The position numbers and the translations under genes are program-made. This document shows positions 55,699-64,000 of a DNA stretch of 64,000 nt, piece by piece (within the stretch, counting starts at the first letter, position 1; every line of letters starts with the position of its first letter). The notes under the pieces were generated by a model. The model was given only the letters and a program-made list of their open reading frames with translations, made no database searches and was not told the origin of the DNA. Source of the DNA: Sphingomonas sp. Leaf242 (GTDB lineage: Bacteria > Pseudomonadota > Alphaproteobacteria > Sphingomonadales > Sphingomonadaceae); the NCBI RefSeq assembly GCF_001422045.1, contig NZ_LMLW01000008.1, positions 252,501 through 316,500 on the forward strand, written 5' to 3'.

Positions 55699-56121
55699 AT
55701 GAAAGCCCTCACCCTCCTAACCGCCGCCGCGCTGACCGCCTGCTCAGGCCCTGCCCCCGATACCAGCAGCGACGGCAACATGACCTCCGCCGGATCGGTC
55801 GAGCGCAAGGTCGCCGCCCCCAAGCCCAAAGCGCCCGACTACACCGGCCGCTGGATCGGCGTCGAAGGCATGGTCCTCGACGTCGCCCCCACCGCCACCC
55901 CCGGTCACTATGCACTGACGATGCAGTGGGACCTCGACGACAAGGGCAAGTTCGATGGTACCGTGACCGGCAACACGATATCGTTCGATCGCAAAGGCAT
56001 CCGAGAAACCCTGCGCCCGACCAACGGCGACGCGACCGGGCTCAAATATCTGTTCGGCAAAACCGACTGCCTCACCGTGAAGCCCGGCGAAGGCTATTGC
56101 CGCGACGGGCTAAGCCGCTAG
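55699..56121 (+). CDS. Small hypothetical lipoprotein upstream of an ECF sigma gene
   Basis: A 140-residue predicted lipoprotein: signal MKALTLLTAAALTA then Cys15, a Ser/Asp/Lys linker, and a beta-rich domain (about 45-140) with DYTGRWIGVEGMVLDV and two cysteines near the C-terminus (DCLTVKPGEGYC). No family recognised. The ECF sigma gene begins ten bases after its stop, so the two may be one transcript; it might act as an envelope sensor for that sigma factor (inference). Confidence 0.8.
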   Translation: MKALTLLTAAALTACSGPAPDTSSDGNMTSAGSVERKVAAPKPKAPDYTGRWIGVEGMVLDVAPTATPGHYALTMQWDLDDKGKFDGTVTGNTISFDRKGIRETLRPTNGDATGLKYLFGKTDCLTVKPGEGYCRDGLSR

Positions 56122-56131
56122 GTTCCCGCAC

Positions 56132-56716
56132 GTGACTATCGCACATGCCACCGCCGCCCAGGCGAACGCCGACGCCGCCCGCGCGCACCTGTCCGAGGTG
56201 CTCTTGCGCACCGGGCAAGAGGACCGCGAAGCGTTTCGCGAACTCTATTCGCTGACCAGCGCGAAGCTTTTCGGCATCACCCACCGTATCTGCGGCAACG
56301 CCCAAGCCGCGGAGGATGTGCTGCACGAGGTCTATCTCACGATCTGGAAACGCGCCGGTGCCTGGGAACCCGGTCGCGCGAGCCCGATAACCTGGTTGGC
56401 GACGATCGCGCGCAACCGCGCCATCGACTGGCAGCGCGCGCAGGGCGTCCGCCGCACGAGCCCGCTCGACGACGCACCCGACATCGCCGATCCCAGCGAG
56501 GGCGCAGAGGCAGGGATGCTGGCGAGCGAATCGTCGCGCGAACTGATCGAGTGCCTCGACGGTCTCGAACCGCAGCAGCGCGATGCGATCCGCACCGCGT
56601 TCTTCGACGGCATTACCTACGCCGAACTCGCGATCAAACGCGCCGTGCCGCTGGGCACGATGAAGAGCTGGGTCCGCCGCGGTCTCGCCCGCCTGAAGGA
56701 TTGCCTCGATGGTTGA
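56132..56716 (+). CDS. ECF sigma-70 factor (group like SigK)
   Basis: An alternative RNA polymerase sigma factor of 194 residues. Region 2 contains AAEDVLHEVYLTIWKRAGAW and WLATIARNRAIDWQR; region 4 contains LEPQQRDAIRTAFFDGITYA and GTMKSWVRRGLARLKD. GTG 56132 is the start. The anti-sigma gene overlaps its end by eight bases, and this is a classic ECF/anti-sigma pair. Confidence 0.93.
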   Translation: MTIAHATAAQANADAARAHLSEVLLRTGQEDREAFRELYSLTSAKLFGITHRICGNAQAAEDVLHEVYLTIWKRAGAWEPGRASPITWLATIARNRAIDWQRAQGVRRTSPLDDAPDIADPSEGAEAGMLASESSRELIECLDGLEPQQRDAIRTAFFDGITYAELAIKRAVPLGTMKSWVRRGLARLKDCLDG

Positions 56717-57431
56717 TCCGACCACCGACACCAGCGTGCCCGAGGACGTTGCCGCCGCCGAACTCGCACTCGGCCTTCTCGAAGGCGAGGAGCGCGGGGC
56801 AGCCCTGCGCCGCGTGCTCGCCGAGCCCGGTTTTGCCGCGCAAGTCGAATGGTGGCGGTCGCGCCTGGCGGTCCTGTTCGACCTCTGGCCCGAACGCGCC
56901 GCGCCGCCACATCTCGCAGCCCGGATCGAAGCAAGCCTCGATGGAACCCCGGCCCCCGCGCAAACGAGCCGCTTCGCTTGGCCGGCGCTCGCCGCCGTCA
57001 CCAGCGCGATCGCCGCATCGCTTTTGCTGTTCGTCATGGTCCGCCCAGAGCCGACCGTGCCCGTCTCGCAACCGATCGCCCCCTCAATACCGGCCGCGCG
57101 CCCGACCAGCGTGCTTGTGGCGATGCTCGGCGATGCGAAGTCGCCGGTTGCAGCAGTGTACGATCCCGCAAACGGCGCGCTCCGCGTCGCCGCAGGTCCC
57201 GGCGTTCCGAACGCGCGCGTCGCGCAACTCTGGGTGATCGGTGGCGACGGCGTGCCGCATTCGCTCGGCCTGCTCTCCGGCCGTCCGACCTCGCTCGCGC
57301 CCAAGGGCGTCGATCGCGGTCGCATAGCCCCCGGCGCGACGCTCGCCATCTCAGTCGAACCGCTCGGCGGCTCGCCGACCGGCCTGCCGACCGGCCCGGT
57401 CGTCGCCACCGGCGTGGTCGCGCGCGTCTGA
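56709..57431 (+). CDS. RskA-type anti-sigma factor
   Basis: A membrane-bound anti-sigma factor of 240 residues. The N-terminal cytoplasmic part (VAAAELALGLLEGEERGAAL) binds the sigma factor, one helix follows (ALAAVTSAIAASLLLFVMV, about 97-115), and a periplasmic beta domain (about 135-240) is of the RskA type (PNARVAQLWVIGGDGVPHSL). It holds the adjacent ECF factor inactive until an envelope signal. No zinc-binding HxxxCxxC motif. Confidence 0.92.
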   Translation: MVDPTTDTSVPEDVAAAELALGLLEGEERGAALRRVLAEPGFAAQVEWWRSRLAVLFDLWPERAAPPHLAARIEASLDGTPAPAQTSRFAWPALAAVTSAIAASLLLFVMVRPEPTVPVSQPIAPSIPAARPTSVLVAMLGDAKSPVAAVYDPANGALRVAAGPGVPNARVAQLWVIGGDGVPHSLGLLSGRPTSLAPKGVDRGRIAPGATLAISVEPLGGSPTGLPTGPVVATGVVARV

Positions 57432-57895
57432 TGACCAAGCGACCCGCCGCGGCCGGCGGCATCCCGCCGATCGCGCGCCTGCTCGGACTAAGCGGCCTCC
57501 TCCCGCAACTCGCGGCGGTCGCGTTGCTCCTGAGCGGCGATCCGCAAAGCCGGTTCTCCGCGCTGGCGATCGCCTACGCCTATGCCGCGATCATCCTGAG
57601 CTTCCTCGGGGGTCTCTGGTGGGGCCTCGCCGCGCGCACCGACTCGCCGCCGCGCTGGCTCTGGTTCGCGAGCGTCGCCCCCTCGCTGATCGCGCTGGTC
57701 ACCGCCTGGCCCTGGATGGTCGGCCTGCGCTGGCCCGGCCCGTCGCTGGTCGTGCTCGGCATCAGCCTGATCGCCGCGCTGCTCGTCGACCGCGCTCTCG
57801 TACGCGCCGGCATCGCACCACCCGGCTGGATGGCCCTGCGCATACCCCTGTCGCTCGGCCTCGGCGTCCTGACCATGCTGGCCGCCGCGCTTTAA
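57431..57895 (+). CDS. DUF3429 membrane protein
   Basis: A 154-residue protein with about five helices and the DUF3429 pattern YAAIILSFLGGLWWGLA and a C-terminal RIPLSLGLGVLTMLAA. The ATG overlaps the anti-sigma stop as TGATG, so it is in the same operon and may belong to the stress response. Confidence 0.87.
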   Translation: MTKRPAAAGGIPPIARLLGLSGLLPQLAAVALLLSGDPQSRFSALAIAYAYAAIILSFLGGLWWGLAARTDSPPRWLWFASVAPSLIALVTAWPWMVGLRWPGPSLVVLGISLIAALLVDRALVRAGIAPPGWMALRIPLSLGLGVLTMLAAAL

Positions 57896-57946
57896 CGGTT
57901 TGCCGGGCGACTCGTAGGAGCCTCGGATTCGTGGTACGACTCGGCC

Positions 57947-58504
57947 ATGAATAAATCCGCCGTTATTCTCCGCACCGATCAGCAGACTAGGGCGCGTTTC
58001 ACGACCGCCGAGTTCCTGCGCATGGGTGAGTCCGGCGCGTTCGACGACATCAAAGTCGAACTGGTCGATGGGGAACTCGAACGGATGAACCCACCCCAAA
58101 CGGCGCATGCCGCGCGCCAAGCCAAGATCGCTATTCGATTGTCGCGATTGTTACCCGAAGCCCGGATCATGGGCGAGGTAGGCGTGGACCTCGGGAACGA
58201 CACCGTGCTGGGCTGCGACTTGGCCGTGTTGCGCGAACCCGTGGAAGGCAATCGCCTGCTGATCGCCGACGACCTTCTGCTCGTGATCGAGGTCGCAGAA
58301 ACGTCGGTGGCTCGCGACACCACGATGAAGCGTTTCGCTTACGCCAGCGGCGGCATCCCGCATTACTGGGTGGTCGATGGAAACCGCTCCGTCGTCCATG
58401 TCTACGCCAAACCTTTGGAAGGCGATTACACGCGATTCCGTTCGGTAGGTTTCGGCGAAACACTCGAAGTGCCGAGCACTGACGGCACGATCACGATCGA
58501 TTGA
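57947..58504 (+). CDS. Uma2 family (DUF820) restriction-like endonuclease
   Basis: A 185-residue protein with a PD-(D/E)XK-type fold: FTTAEFLRMGESGAF, KVELVDGELERMNPP, CDLAVLREPVEG, LLLVIEVAETSVARDT, and GIPHYWVVD. The D and E residues in DLAV and EVAE are the likely catalytic set. Uma2 proteins are abundant in cyanobacteria and occasional elsewhere; their role is not established. Preceded by 51 bases and convergent with hemA. Confidence 0.88.
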   Translation: MNKSAVILRTDQQTRARFTTAEFLRMGESGAFDDIKVELVDGELERMNPPQTAHAARQAKIAIRLSRLLPEARIMGEVGVDLGNDTVLGCDLAVLREPVEGNRLLIADDLLLVIEVAETSVARDTTMKRFAYASGGIPHYWVVDGNRSVVHVYAKPLEGDYTRFRSVGFGETLEVPSTDGTITID

Positions 58505-58511
58505 CCAATGT

Positions 58512-58531
58512 GGCCCCGCCTCGGCGGGACC
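58512..58531. terminator. Hairpin between convergent Uma2 and hemA genes
   Basis: A nine-base stem, GGCCCCGCC with GGCGGGACC (one wobble), around TC in the 31-bp convergent gap. It has no U-run, so it may be a weak bidirectional terminator. Confidence 0.4.
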
Positions 58532-58535
58532 GACT

Positions 58536-59810
58536 TCAGGCCGCCTTGCGCAAGTCCAGCCGGCTCCAGATCTCCACCAGCGCATCGGTCAGTTCGCGCA
58601 TCATCGCCTCGGTATGCGCAGGACCCGGCGTGAACCGCAGCCGCTCGGTACCGCGCGGCACGGTCGGGTAATTGATCGGCTGCACGTACACGCCGTATTC
58701 GGCGAGCAGCACGTCGCTGATCTTCTTCGCCTTGACCGGATCGCCGACCATCAGCGGCACGATATGCGTATCACCGATCATCACCGGCAGCCCAGCGTCC
58801 TTCAGCATCGCCTTAAGCATCGCCGCGGAAGCCTGCTGCCCCTCGCGCTCGACGCTCGAGCTTTTCAGATGCCGCACGCTCGCGAGCACGCCAGCGACCA
58901 GTACCGGCGACAGCGAGGTCGTGAAGATGAACCCCGGCGCGTACGAGCGGATCACATCGACGATCGTACGATCGGCGGCGATATAGCCCCCCATCACGCC
59001 GAACGCCTTGCCCAGCGTCCCCTCGAGAATCGTGATCCGGTGCGCGACCTCGTCCCGCTCCGAAATGCCGCCCCCACGCGCGCCGTACATCCCGACCGCA
59101 TGGACTTCGTCGCAATAGGTCAGCGCGTTGTACCGGTCGGCTAGGTCGCACACCGCGGAGATCGGCGCGATGTCGCCTTCCATCGAATACACGCTCTCGA
59201 AGGCGATCAGCTTCGGTGCCCCCGGATCTTCGGCCGCGAGGAGCTCTTCGAGATGCGCGAGATCGTTGTGGCGGAACACGCGCTTCTCGCAGCCCGAATT
59301 GCGGATGCCCGCGATCATCGACGCGTGGTTCAGTTCGTCGGAAAAGATGATGCAGCCCGGCAGCACCTTGGCCAACGTCGCCAACGTCGCCTCGTTCGAG
59401 ACGTACCCGCTCGTGAACAGCAGAGCCGCTTCCTTGCCGTGCAGGTCGGCAAGTTCGCCTTCCAGGTCGACATGGTAATGCGTGTTGCCGCCGATGTTGC
59501 GCGTGCCGCCCGAGCCCGCACCGACGTCGTGCAACGCCTCTTCCATCGCCGCGATCACCTTAGGATGCTGGCCCATCGCGAGGTAATCGTTCGAGCACCA
59601 CACCGTGATCGGCTTCGGCCCGTTATGCCCGGCGAAGCAGCGCGCGTTCGGAAACGCACCCTTGTTGCGGAGAATGTCGATGAACACGCGGTAGCGCCCT
59701 TCGGCATGCAACCGGTCGATCGCCTGCGTGAACACGCGCGAATAATCGACTCGCGGACCCAAGGTGGAATCCGTTGCCGTGATGCCGTTGGTAATCATAG
59801 GCTTGGGCAC
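58536..59810 (-). CDS. hemA: 5-aminolevulinate synthase
   Basis: PLP enzyme that condenses glycine and succinyl-CoA into 5-aminolevulinate, first step of heme synthesis in alphaproteobacteria. It is 424 residues from GTG 59810 (GAGG upstream) or 420 from ATG 59798. The PLP lysine is in [15 protein letters not shown] and the glycine-rich loop is [11 protein letters not shown]. It supplies the heme used by the aa3 oxidase. Confidence 0.97.
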   Translation of the reverse strand: MPKPMITNGITATDSTLGPRVDYSRVFTQAIDRLHAEGRYRVFIDILRNKGAFPNARCFAGHNGPKPITVWCSNDYLAMGQHPKVIAAMEEALHDVGAGSGGTRNIGGNTHYHVDLEGELADLHGKEAALLFTSGYVSNEATLATLAKVLPGCIIFSDELNHASMIAGIRNSGCEKRVFRHNDLAHLEELLAAEDPGAPKLIAFESVYSMEGDIAPISAVCDLADRYNALTYCDEVHAVGMYGARGGGISERDEVAHRITILEGTLGKAFGVMGGYIAADRTIVDVIRSYAPGFIFTTSLSPVLVAGVLASVRHLKSSSVEREGQQASAAMLKAMLKDAGLPVMIGDTHIVPLMVGDPVKAKKISDVLLAEYGVYVQPINYPTVPRGTERLRFTPGPAHTEAMMRELTDALVEIWSRLDLRKAA

Positions 59811-59934
59811 TACGCCTCGCTTTCACTCGTTTCCAGCGCAATACCGCTCTTACGGTGATCGCTTTCCTCATCCTGGCAGCACATTGCCACGATGCGGCCG
59901 CGACGCAAGGTGGCACATTGTCCCAGGTCAGCGC

Positions 59935-60723
59935 TTAAAGCTGCTCGATCCTGCCAAACCCGTGCGCCGCCAAGGCGGGTCCGAGCGCGCGCTCCTGGTC
60001 GCCCAACCGGGTGAAGACGGCAACACCCTCCCCCGCTCCCGACCATGATTCGCCCTGCATGAGATGCACGATCCGTCGCGCGATCCCAGGTCCGCCATCG
60101 ACGAAGCGCACGCCGGGAGCAGCGACCGCAAGCTCCGCTTCCACCAGTGGAAAATGCGTGCAGGCATTGACGATCACGTCGATCGCGTCGCCGCCGGGCT
60201 GCGAAAACAAGCCATCTAGCACCGCTGCATAGCGTTCCGGCGCGACGACTCGGCCGTGCAATTTCGCTTCGGCCATCTCGACCAGAGCCGCCGAGCCGTA
60301 GCGCAGCACCGTGCAATCGCCCGCAAACTTCGCCGCCAGATCATCGACATACGCCTGCCGCACGGTCGCCTCGGTCCCCAGCACGCCGATCGTCCGCGTC
60401 TTCGAAAGCAGCGCGGCGGGCTTGATCGCCGGCACCGTCCCGACCACCGGCAGATCGAGCGCGGCGCGCACCACCGGCAGCGCGATCGTCGAGGCGGTGT
60501 TGCACGCGATCACGATCAACCGCGGTCGATATCGCTCAGCCAACCGCCCCAGCAACACCGGCACCCGCGCCGCGATCTCCGCCTCGCTCTTGGTCCCATA
60601 CGGAAACCCGGCCGAGTCGGCGGCATAGACGAACGGTGCATCGGGTAGCGCCGCGCGCGCCGGACCGACGATCGACAACCCGCCGACACCGGAATCGAAG
60701 AACAAGATGGGGCGCGTGTCCAT
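59935..60723 (-). CDS. murI: Glutamate racemase
   Basis: Makes D-glutamate for peptidoglycan. It is 262 residues from MDTRPILFF; FFDSGVGGLSIV, ACNTAS and VNACTHFPLVE carry the two catalytic cysteines. The open frame runs on to 60846 through a palindrome, but 60723 is the family start. It is divergent from plsY. Confidence 0.95.
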   Translation of the reverse strand: MDTRPILFFDSGVGGLSIVGPARAALPDAPFVYAADSAGFPYGTKSEAEIAARVPVLLGRLAERYRPRLIVIACNTASTIALPVVRAALDLPVVGTVPAIKPAALLSKTRTIGVLGTEATVRQAYVDDLAAKFAGDCTVLRYGSAALVEMAEAKLHGRVVAPERYAAVLDGLFSQPGGDAIDVIVNACTHFPLVEAELAVAAPGVRFVDGGPGIARRIVHLMQGESWSGAGEGVAVFTRLGDQERALGPALAAHGFGRIEQL

Positions 60724-60772
60724 GCGCGGGCTCTTAGAACGGATCACCCCCCGTAAACCAGAGGGACCTGCC

Positions 60773-60880
60773 CCCCTCCCTGGAAGGGAGGGGTCGGGGG
60801 TGGGTTGGTTTCCGTAGCCGGCGACGTTGCACCACAAGCCGGCCAACCCACCCCCAGCCCCTCCCTTCCAGGGAGGGGAG
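60773..60880. repeat. Palindromic element, family B
   Basis: Inverted repeat of 108 bp with arms CCCTCCCTGGAAGGGAGGGG and CCCTCCCTTCCAGGGAGGGG plus inner GGGGGTGGGTTGG and CCAACCCACCCCC. It fills most of the murI-plsY gap. Confidence 0.88.
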
Positions 60881-60923
60881 CGCGTCGATCGCTGGGCCGG
60901 CGATTGCTACAACCTCAGGCCAT

Positions 60924-60951
60924 TTGCCGTCAGCCCCGCGTCGTTTATAAG
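60924..60951 (+). promoter_or_regulatory. Possible plsY promoter
   Basis: TTGCCG (60924-60929) and TATAAG (60946-60951) with a 16-base spacer, giving a short leader to the TTG start at 60975. Visual match only. Confidence 0.35.
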
Positions 60952-60974
60952 CCCCTCCAGAACGGGGGACATAG

Positions 60975-61589
60975 TTGCAGACGGAAATTCTCTGGGTCGC
61001 GCCCACGCTATCGCTCGTGCTGAGCTATCTGCTCGGCTCGATCCCGTTCGGCGTCATCCTCACGCGGCTGGGCGGCGCGGGCGATCTGCGCACGATCGGC
61101 TCGGGCAACATCGGCGCGACCAACGTTCTGCGCACCGGCCGCAAAGGTCTCGCCGCCGCCACGCTGCTGCTCGACATGGCCAAGGGCGCGGTTGCCGTGC
61201 TTCTGGTCGCACACCTGTTCCCCGGCAACGCGCTGCTCGCAGCGGCCGGAGCCTTCATCGGCCATTGCTACCCCATCTGGCTGAAGTTCAAGGGCGGCAA
61301 GGGCGTCGCGACGCTCATGGGCATCGTCGTCGCGCTGCACTGGCCGCTCGGGCTGGTCTACGCGGTCGTCTGGCTGGGACTTCTCGCGGGCCTGCGCATC
61401 TCCTCGGTCGCGGGCATGGCCGCCGCGCTCAGCGCGCCGTTCGCAGCCGCGCTGTTCGGTCGCTTCGACCTCGTCCTGCTGCTCCTCGCGCTCGCGCTGA
61501 TCGTCCTGTGGAAGCACCGCGAGAACATCGAACGCCTGTTCTCGGGCACCGAGCCGCGCATTGGCTCCAACCGGCAAAAGAGTGACTGA
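60975..61589 (+). CDS. plsY: Glycerol-3-phosphate acyltransferase PlsY
   Basis: Acylates glycerol-3-phosphate from acyl-phosphate, the first step of membrane lipid synthesis. It is 204 residues with about five helices; LLGSIPFGVILTRLGGAGDL, GSGNIGATNVLRTG and KFKGGKGVAT are the family motifs. The start is TTG 60975 with GGGGGA upstream. The 3' end overlaps dprA by eight bases. Confidence 0.95.
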   Translation: MQTEILWVAPTLSLVLSYLLGSIPFGVILTRLGGAGDLRTIGSGNIGATNVLRTGRKGLAAATLLLDMAKGAVAVLLVAHLFPGNALLAAAGAFIGHCYPIWLKFKGGKGVATLMGIVVALHWPLGLVYAVVWLGLLAGLRISSVAGMAAALSAPFAAALFGRFDLVLLLLALALIVLWKHRENIERLFSGTEPRIGSNRQKSD

Positions 61590-62673
61590 CCCGACGGTCT
61601 CAAGACTTCGGCTCATCCGCACGACCGGGATCGGACCGGTCACCTATCGCCAGCTCATCGCCCGCTTCGGCAGCGCCGACGCCGCGATCGAAGCACTCCC
61701 GATGCTCGCCCAGCGTGGCGGCGGACGCGCGCCGAAAATCGCAGACGCAGCGCTCGCCGAACGCGAAATGACCGCCACCGCCAGGCTCGGCGCACGCTAC
61801 CTCTTCCTCGACAACCCGGACTATCCCCGCCTGCTCGCCGAGATCGAGACCGCGCCCCCAGCGCTCATCCTCCGCGGCGATATCGCGCACGCCAGCCGCC
61901 CCTGCATCGCGATGGTCGGCGCGCGCAACGCGTCGGCTGCCGCCTGCCGCTTCGCCCGCCAGCTCGCGCTGCAACTCGCCGAGGAAGGCACGACGATCGT
62001 CTCCGGCCTCGCCCGCGGCATCGACACCGCCGCGCATATCGGCGCACTGGGTGCAGGCTCGAGCGGCGCCACGATCGGCGTCATCGCCAGCGGTATCGAC
62101 ATTGCCTACCCGCCCGACAACACCGCGTTGCAGGAGCGCATCGCCACCGAAGGCCTGCTGCTCGCCGAACAGCCCCCCGGCACCGAGCCCAAGGCGCGCA
62201 ATTTCCCCTCGCGCAACCGCATCATCGCCGGCCTCGCGATCGGCACAGTGGTGGTCGAGGCCGTCCCAAAATCCGGCTCGCTCATCACCGCGCGGCTCGC
62301 CAACGAATCCGGCCGCGAAGTCATGGCCGTCCCCGGCAGCCCGCTCGACCCCCGCGCGCAAGGCTGCAACCTCCTGATCCGCGAAGGCGCCACGCTGGTA
62401 CAGTCCGCCGCCGACATCCTCGAACAGATCCGCCCGTTCGACCCGCGCTCGGTCCGCTCCCCGATCGAAACCTACGCCGCCTCGTCACCGGAGGACGCAA
62501 GCGACACCGACCGCCGCCGGATCACCGACCTGCTCGGCCCCGTCCCGGTCGCGATCGACGAACTCCTCCGCCAGTCGCGCCTGACTCCGGCTGTGGTCCA
62601 AACGGTCCTGCTCGAACTCGAACTTGGCGGCCGGCTCGAACGCCATGCGGGCGGGCGCGTAAGCCTCGCCTAA
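61582..62673 (+). CDS. dprA: DNA-processing protein DprA
   Basis: Loads RecA on incoming single-stranded DNA in natural transformation. It is 363 residues from GTG 61582, with an N-terminal helical part, a Rossmann-like domain (IVSGLARGIDTAAHIGALGA, FPSRNRIIAGLA) and a C-terminal winged-helix domain (about 305-360). It overlaps plsY, so the pair is one transcript, a common order in alphaproteobacteria. TTG 61561 would add seven residues. Confidence 0.95.
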   Translation: MTDPTVSRLRLIRTTGIGPVTYRQLIARFGSADAAIEALPMLAQRGGGRAPKIADAALAEREMTATARLGARYLFLDNPDYPRLLAEIETAPPALILRGDIAHASRPCIAMVGARNASAAACRFARQLALQLAEEGTTIVSGLARGIDTAAHIGALGAGSSGATIGVIASGIDIAYPPDNTALQERIATEGLLLAEQPPGTEPKARNFPSRNRIIAGLAIGTVVVEAVPKSGSLITARLANESGREVMAVPGSPLDPRAQGCNLLIREGATLVQSAADILEQIRPFDPRSVRSPIETYAASSPEDASDTDRRRITDLLGPVPVAIDELLRQSRLTPAVVQTVLLELELGGRLERHAGGRVSLA

Positions 62674-62716
62674 CGTTCGCAAATCCGGCGAAGTGGCCAA
62701 CCTCCGTCGGCATGCA

Positions 62717-64000
62717 TCACGAACAGAGGCGTGCGATCCGGTCCGCCGCGGTCGCCGCGCCATCTTCGCCTGCGACGACATCCGCTGCCGCCTGCGCCGC
62801 CTGCGCCATCGCCGCATTGGATAGGACGTGCGCGATGACGCTGGCGGTATGCGCGTCGCCAAACCGTTGGCGCTTGATCGTGAGGGCGATGCCCGCCGAC
62901 TCAAGCCGTGCAGCGTTGTCGAACTGATCGCCGAAGTGCGGAACGACGATCTGCGGGCGGCCTGCTCGGAGTGCCTGGCCCGTCGTTCCTATCCCGCCAT
63001 GATGAACCACCACCGAGGCCTCGGGGAAGACCGTCGAATGCGGCGCGTAGTGCATGGACAGGCAGTCACCGTCGCGACGCGGAGGCCCCGGTCGCCCCGT
63101 CAGCAGAAGCGCGCGCTTGCCAAGCTTCCGACTGACGGCGGCTGCGTCTTCGTAAAAGCGACCTGCCGATACGACCGCGAACGATCCCAGCGTGAAGATC
63201 AGGGGGGCGTCATCCGCCCGCCGGCATTCGTCCAGGAACGCCTCCAGTTCGGGCGCACGCGCCTCGTCCGCGCCGGACTCGCTATCGAAGAAGGGAAAGC
63301 CGGTCAGTGATGCCGTGCTCGCTACATCGGGTGGGAGCATGCCCAATGCCGAGGACCAACAACACAGGATCGCTGCCGTCGCCGGGCCATAATCGAGCAT
63401 TGGCGCCCCCTTTCCGGGGCCGAGCCCGTGTTCGGCGCGCACCGCATCGATTCGCTTGGCATACCGTCGGCGCAGGACGGTTCGCGCCAGCGACAGAAGC
63501 GCGCTGTTCCAGCCATGGCCCACGCGGGTCTGCGGATGATGGCGCATCAGTTCGAACTGTCGGGCGACCGGCGGCTGCCACGCGGAAAACAGCGTCATCG
63601 GTTGAAGGATGATGGTCGCCAGCGGCAGCCGTCGCTTCTCGGCGACGATCGCGGCCGAGAATGCGAAGGTCGAGCTGGCCAGTGCATCGGCCCCATCGGC
63701 CACAGCATCCAGAGCGGCGGTGCTGGCGCGCAACGATGGCATCAGGATTTCGTCGATCACGAAATCCGGGTCGGCGAGAACCTTCGCGGCGGCCTCGGTA
63801 TCGTCCAGGCCCAGCCGCGTGCAGATCGCCGCAAAGCTCGGCAGGATCGATGCCCCCTCGAGTCCGGCGGCCCTTACCTTGTCTAAATGATCCTCGGGCA
63901 CGGCCAGCACCACCCGTTCGCCACGCGCCACCAGTGACCTGCCGATCGCAATGAACGGATGCAGATCGCCCAGCGAGCCGATGGTGGCGAGAACGATGCG
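62717..64000 (-). CDS. GT-B glycosyltransferase (UGT/MGT type), cut by the window end
   Basis: At least 427 residues, 5' end outside the window; the visible start of the frame is RIVLATIGSLGDLHPFIAIG, the N-terminal pattern of this family. The C-terminal domain has VVHHGGIGTTGQALRAGRPQ, the sugar-nucleotide binding motif. Enzymes of this group glycosylate lipids, carotenoids or other small hydrophobic molecules. It converges on dprA with a 43-base gap. Confidence 0.9.
   Translation of the reverse strand, partial: RIVLATIGSLGDLHPFIAIGRSLVARGERVVLAVPEDHLDKVRAAGLEGASILPSFAAICTRLGLDDTEAAAKVLADPDFVIDEILMPSLRASTAALDAVADGADALASSTFAFSAAIVAEKRRLPLATIILQPMTLFSAWQPPVARQFELMRHHPQTRVGHGWNSALLSLARTVLRRRYAKRIDAVRAEHGLGPGKGAPMLDYGPATAAILCCWSSALGMLPPDVASTASLTGFPFFDSESGADEARAPELEAFLDECRRADDAPLIFTLGSFAVVSAGRFYEDAAAVSRKLGKRALLLTGRPGPPRRDGDCLSMHYAPHSTVFPEASVVVHHGGIGTTGQALRAGRPQIVVPHFGDQFDNAARLESAGIALTIKRQRFGDAHTASVIAHVLSNAAMAQAAQAAADVVAGEDGAATAADRIARLCS

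Overview
The window is a chromosomal segment of a high-G+C alphaproteobacterium, most likely Sphingomonas or a close relative in the Sphingomonadales. The basis is ALA synthase (HemA) in place of the glutamyl-tRNA route, the hisS-prfA-prmC block next to a DUF4167 gene, a ybgC-tolQRAB-pal cluster, a ctaCD-ctaB-ctaG-ctaE oxidase cluster, and short intergenic repeats of a type common in sphingomonads. Nearly all genes are core housekeeping genes. There is no plasmid or prophage backbone, transposase, integrase, CRISPR array, rRNA or recognisable tRNA.

Layout. 0-7.5 kb: polysaccharide flippase, CBS protein, DUF4167 protein and the translation block hisS-prfA-prmC. 7.5-17.9 kb: DUF1345 protein, M61 peptidase, inorganic pyrophosphatase, then ispG with an A+T-rich hypothetical, a DMT exporter and a GNAT; then a DUF1993 protein and a tightly coupled trio (acyltransferase, isoaspartyl peptidase, S1/P1 nuclease). 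18-23 kb: Tol-Pal envelope system, interrupted twice by palindromes. 23-32 kb: VOC protein, lipoprotein, nitronate monooxygenase, aspartate kinase, ubiG, three envelope or sugar-transfer genes. 32-36 kb: pyrE-pdxJ-acpS-lepB-AI-2E family gene. 36-47.4 kb: cytochrome aa3 oxidase structural and assembly genes with an interposed membrane protein, then thrC and an rRNA-type methyltransferase. 47.5-55.5 kb: agmatine deiminase, M28 peptidase, rpsD, chorismate mutase, a GIY-YIG/TrmJ fused frame, and rpiB-glyA-small protein-nrdR. 55.7-64 kb: lipoprotein, ECF sigma factor and anti-sigma factor, DUF3429 protein, Uma2 protein, hemA, murI, plsY, dprA and a glycosyltransferase cut by the window end.

The most distinctive feature is about two dozen intergenic inverted repeats of several sequence families (called A to H here). 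Most are 50-170 bp, can fold into long hairpins, and recur at gene borders. Several have become part of genes: they supply the ribosome site of prmC, sit in frame ahead of the TolB signal peptide, form the last residues and stop codons of a GNAT and of SURF1, and encode the linker that joins a GIY-YIG domain to a TrmJ-like methyltransferase. Two stretches differ in composition (about 53% G+C by hand count in the lines counted): the 3' third of hisS, encoding the anticodon-binding domain, and the 188-residue gene that abuts ispG. Both look like acquired DNA in otherwise conserved operons.
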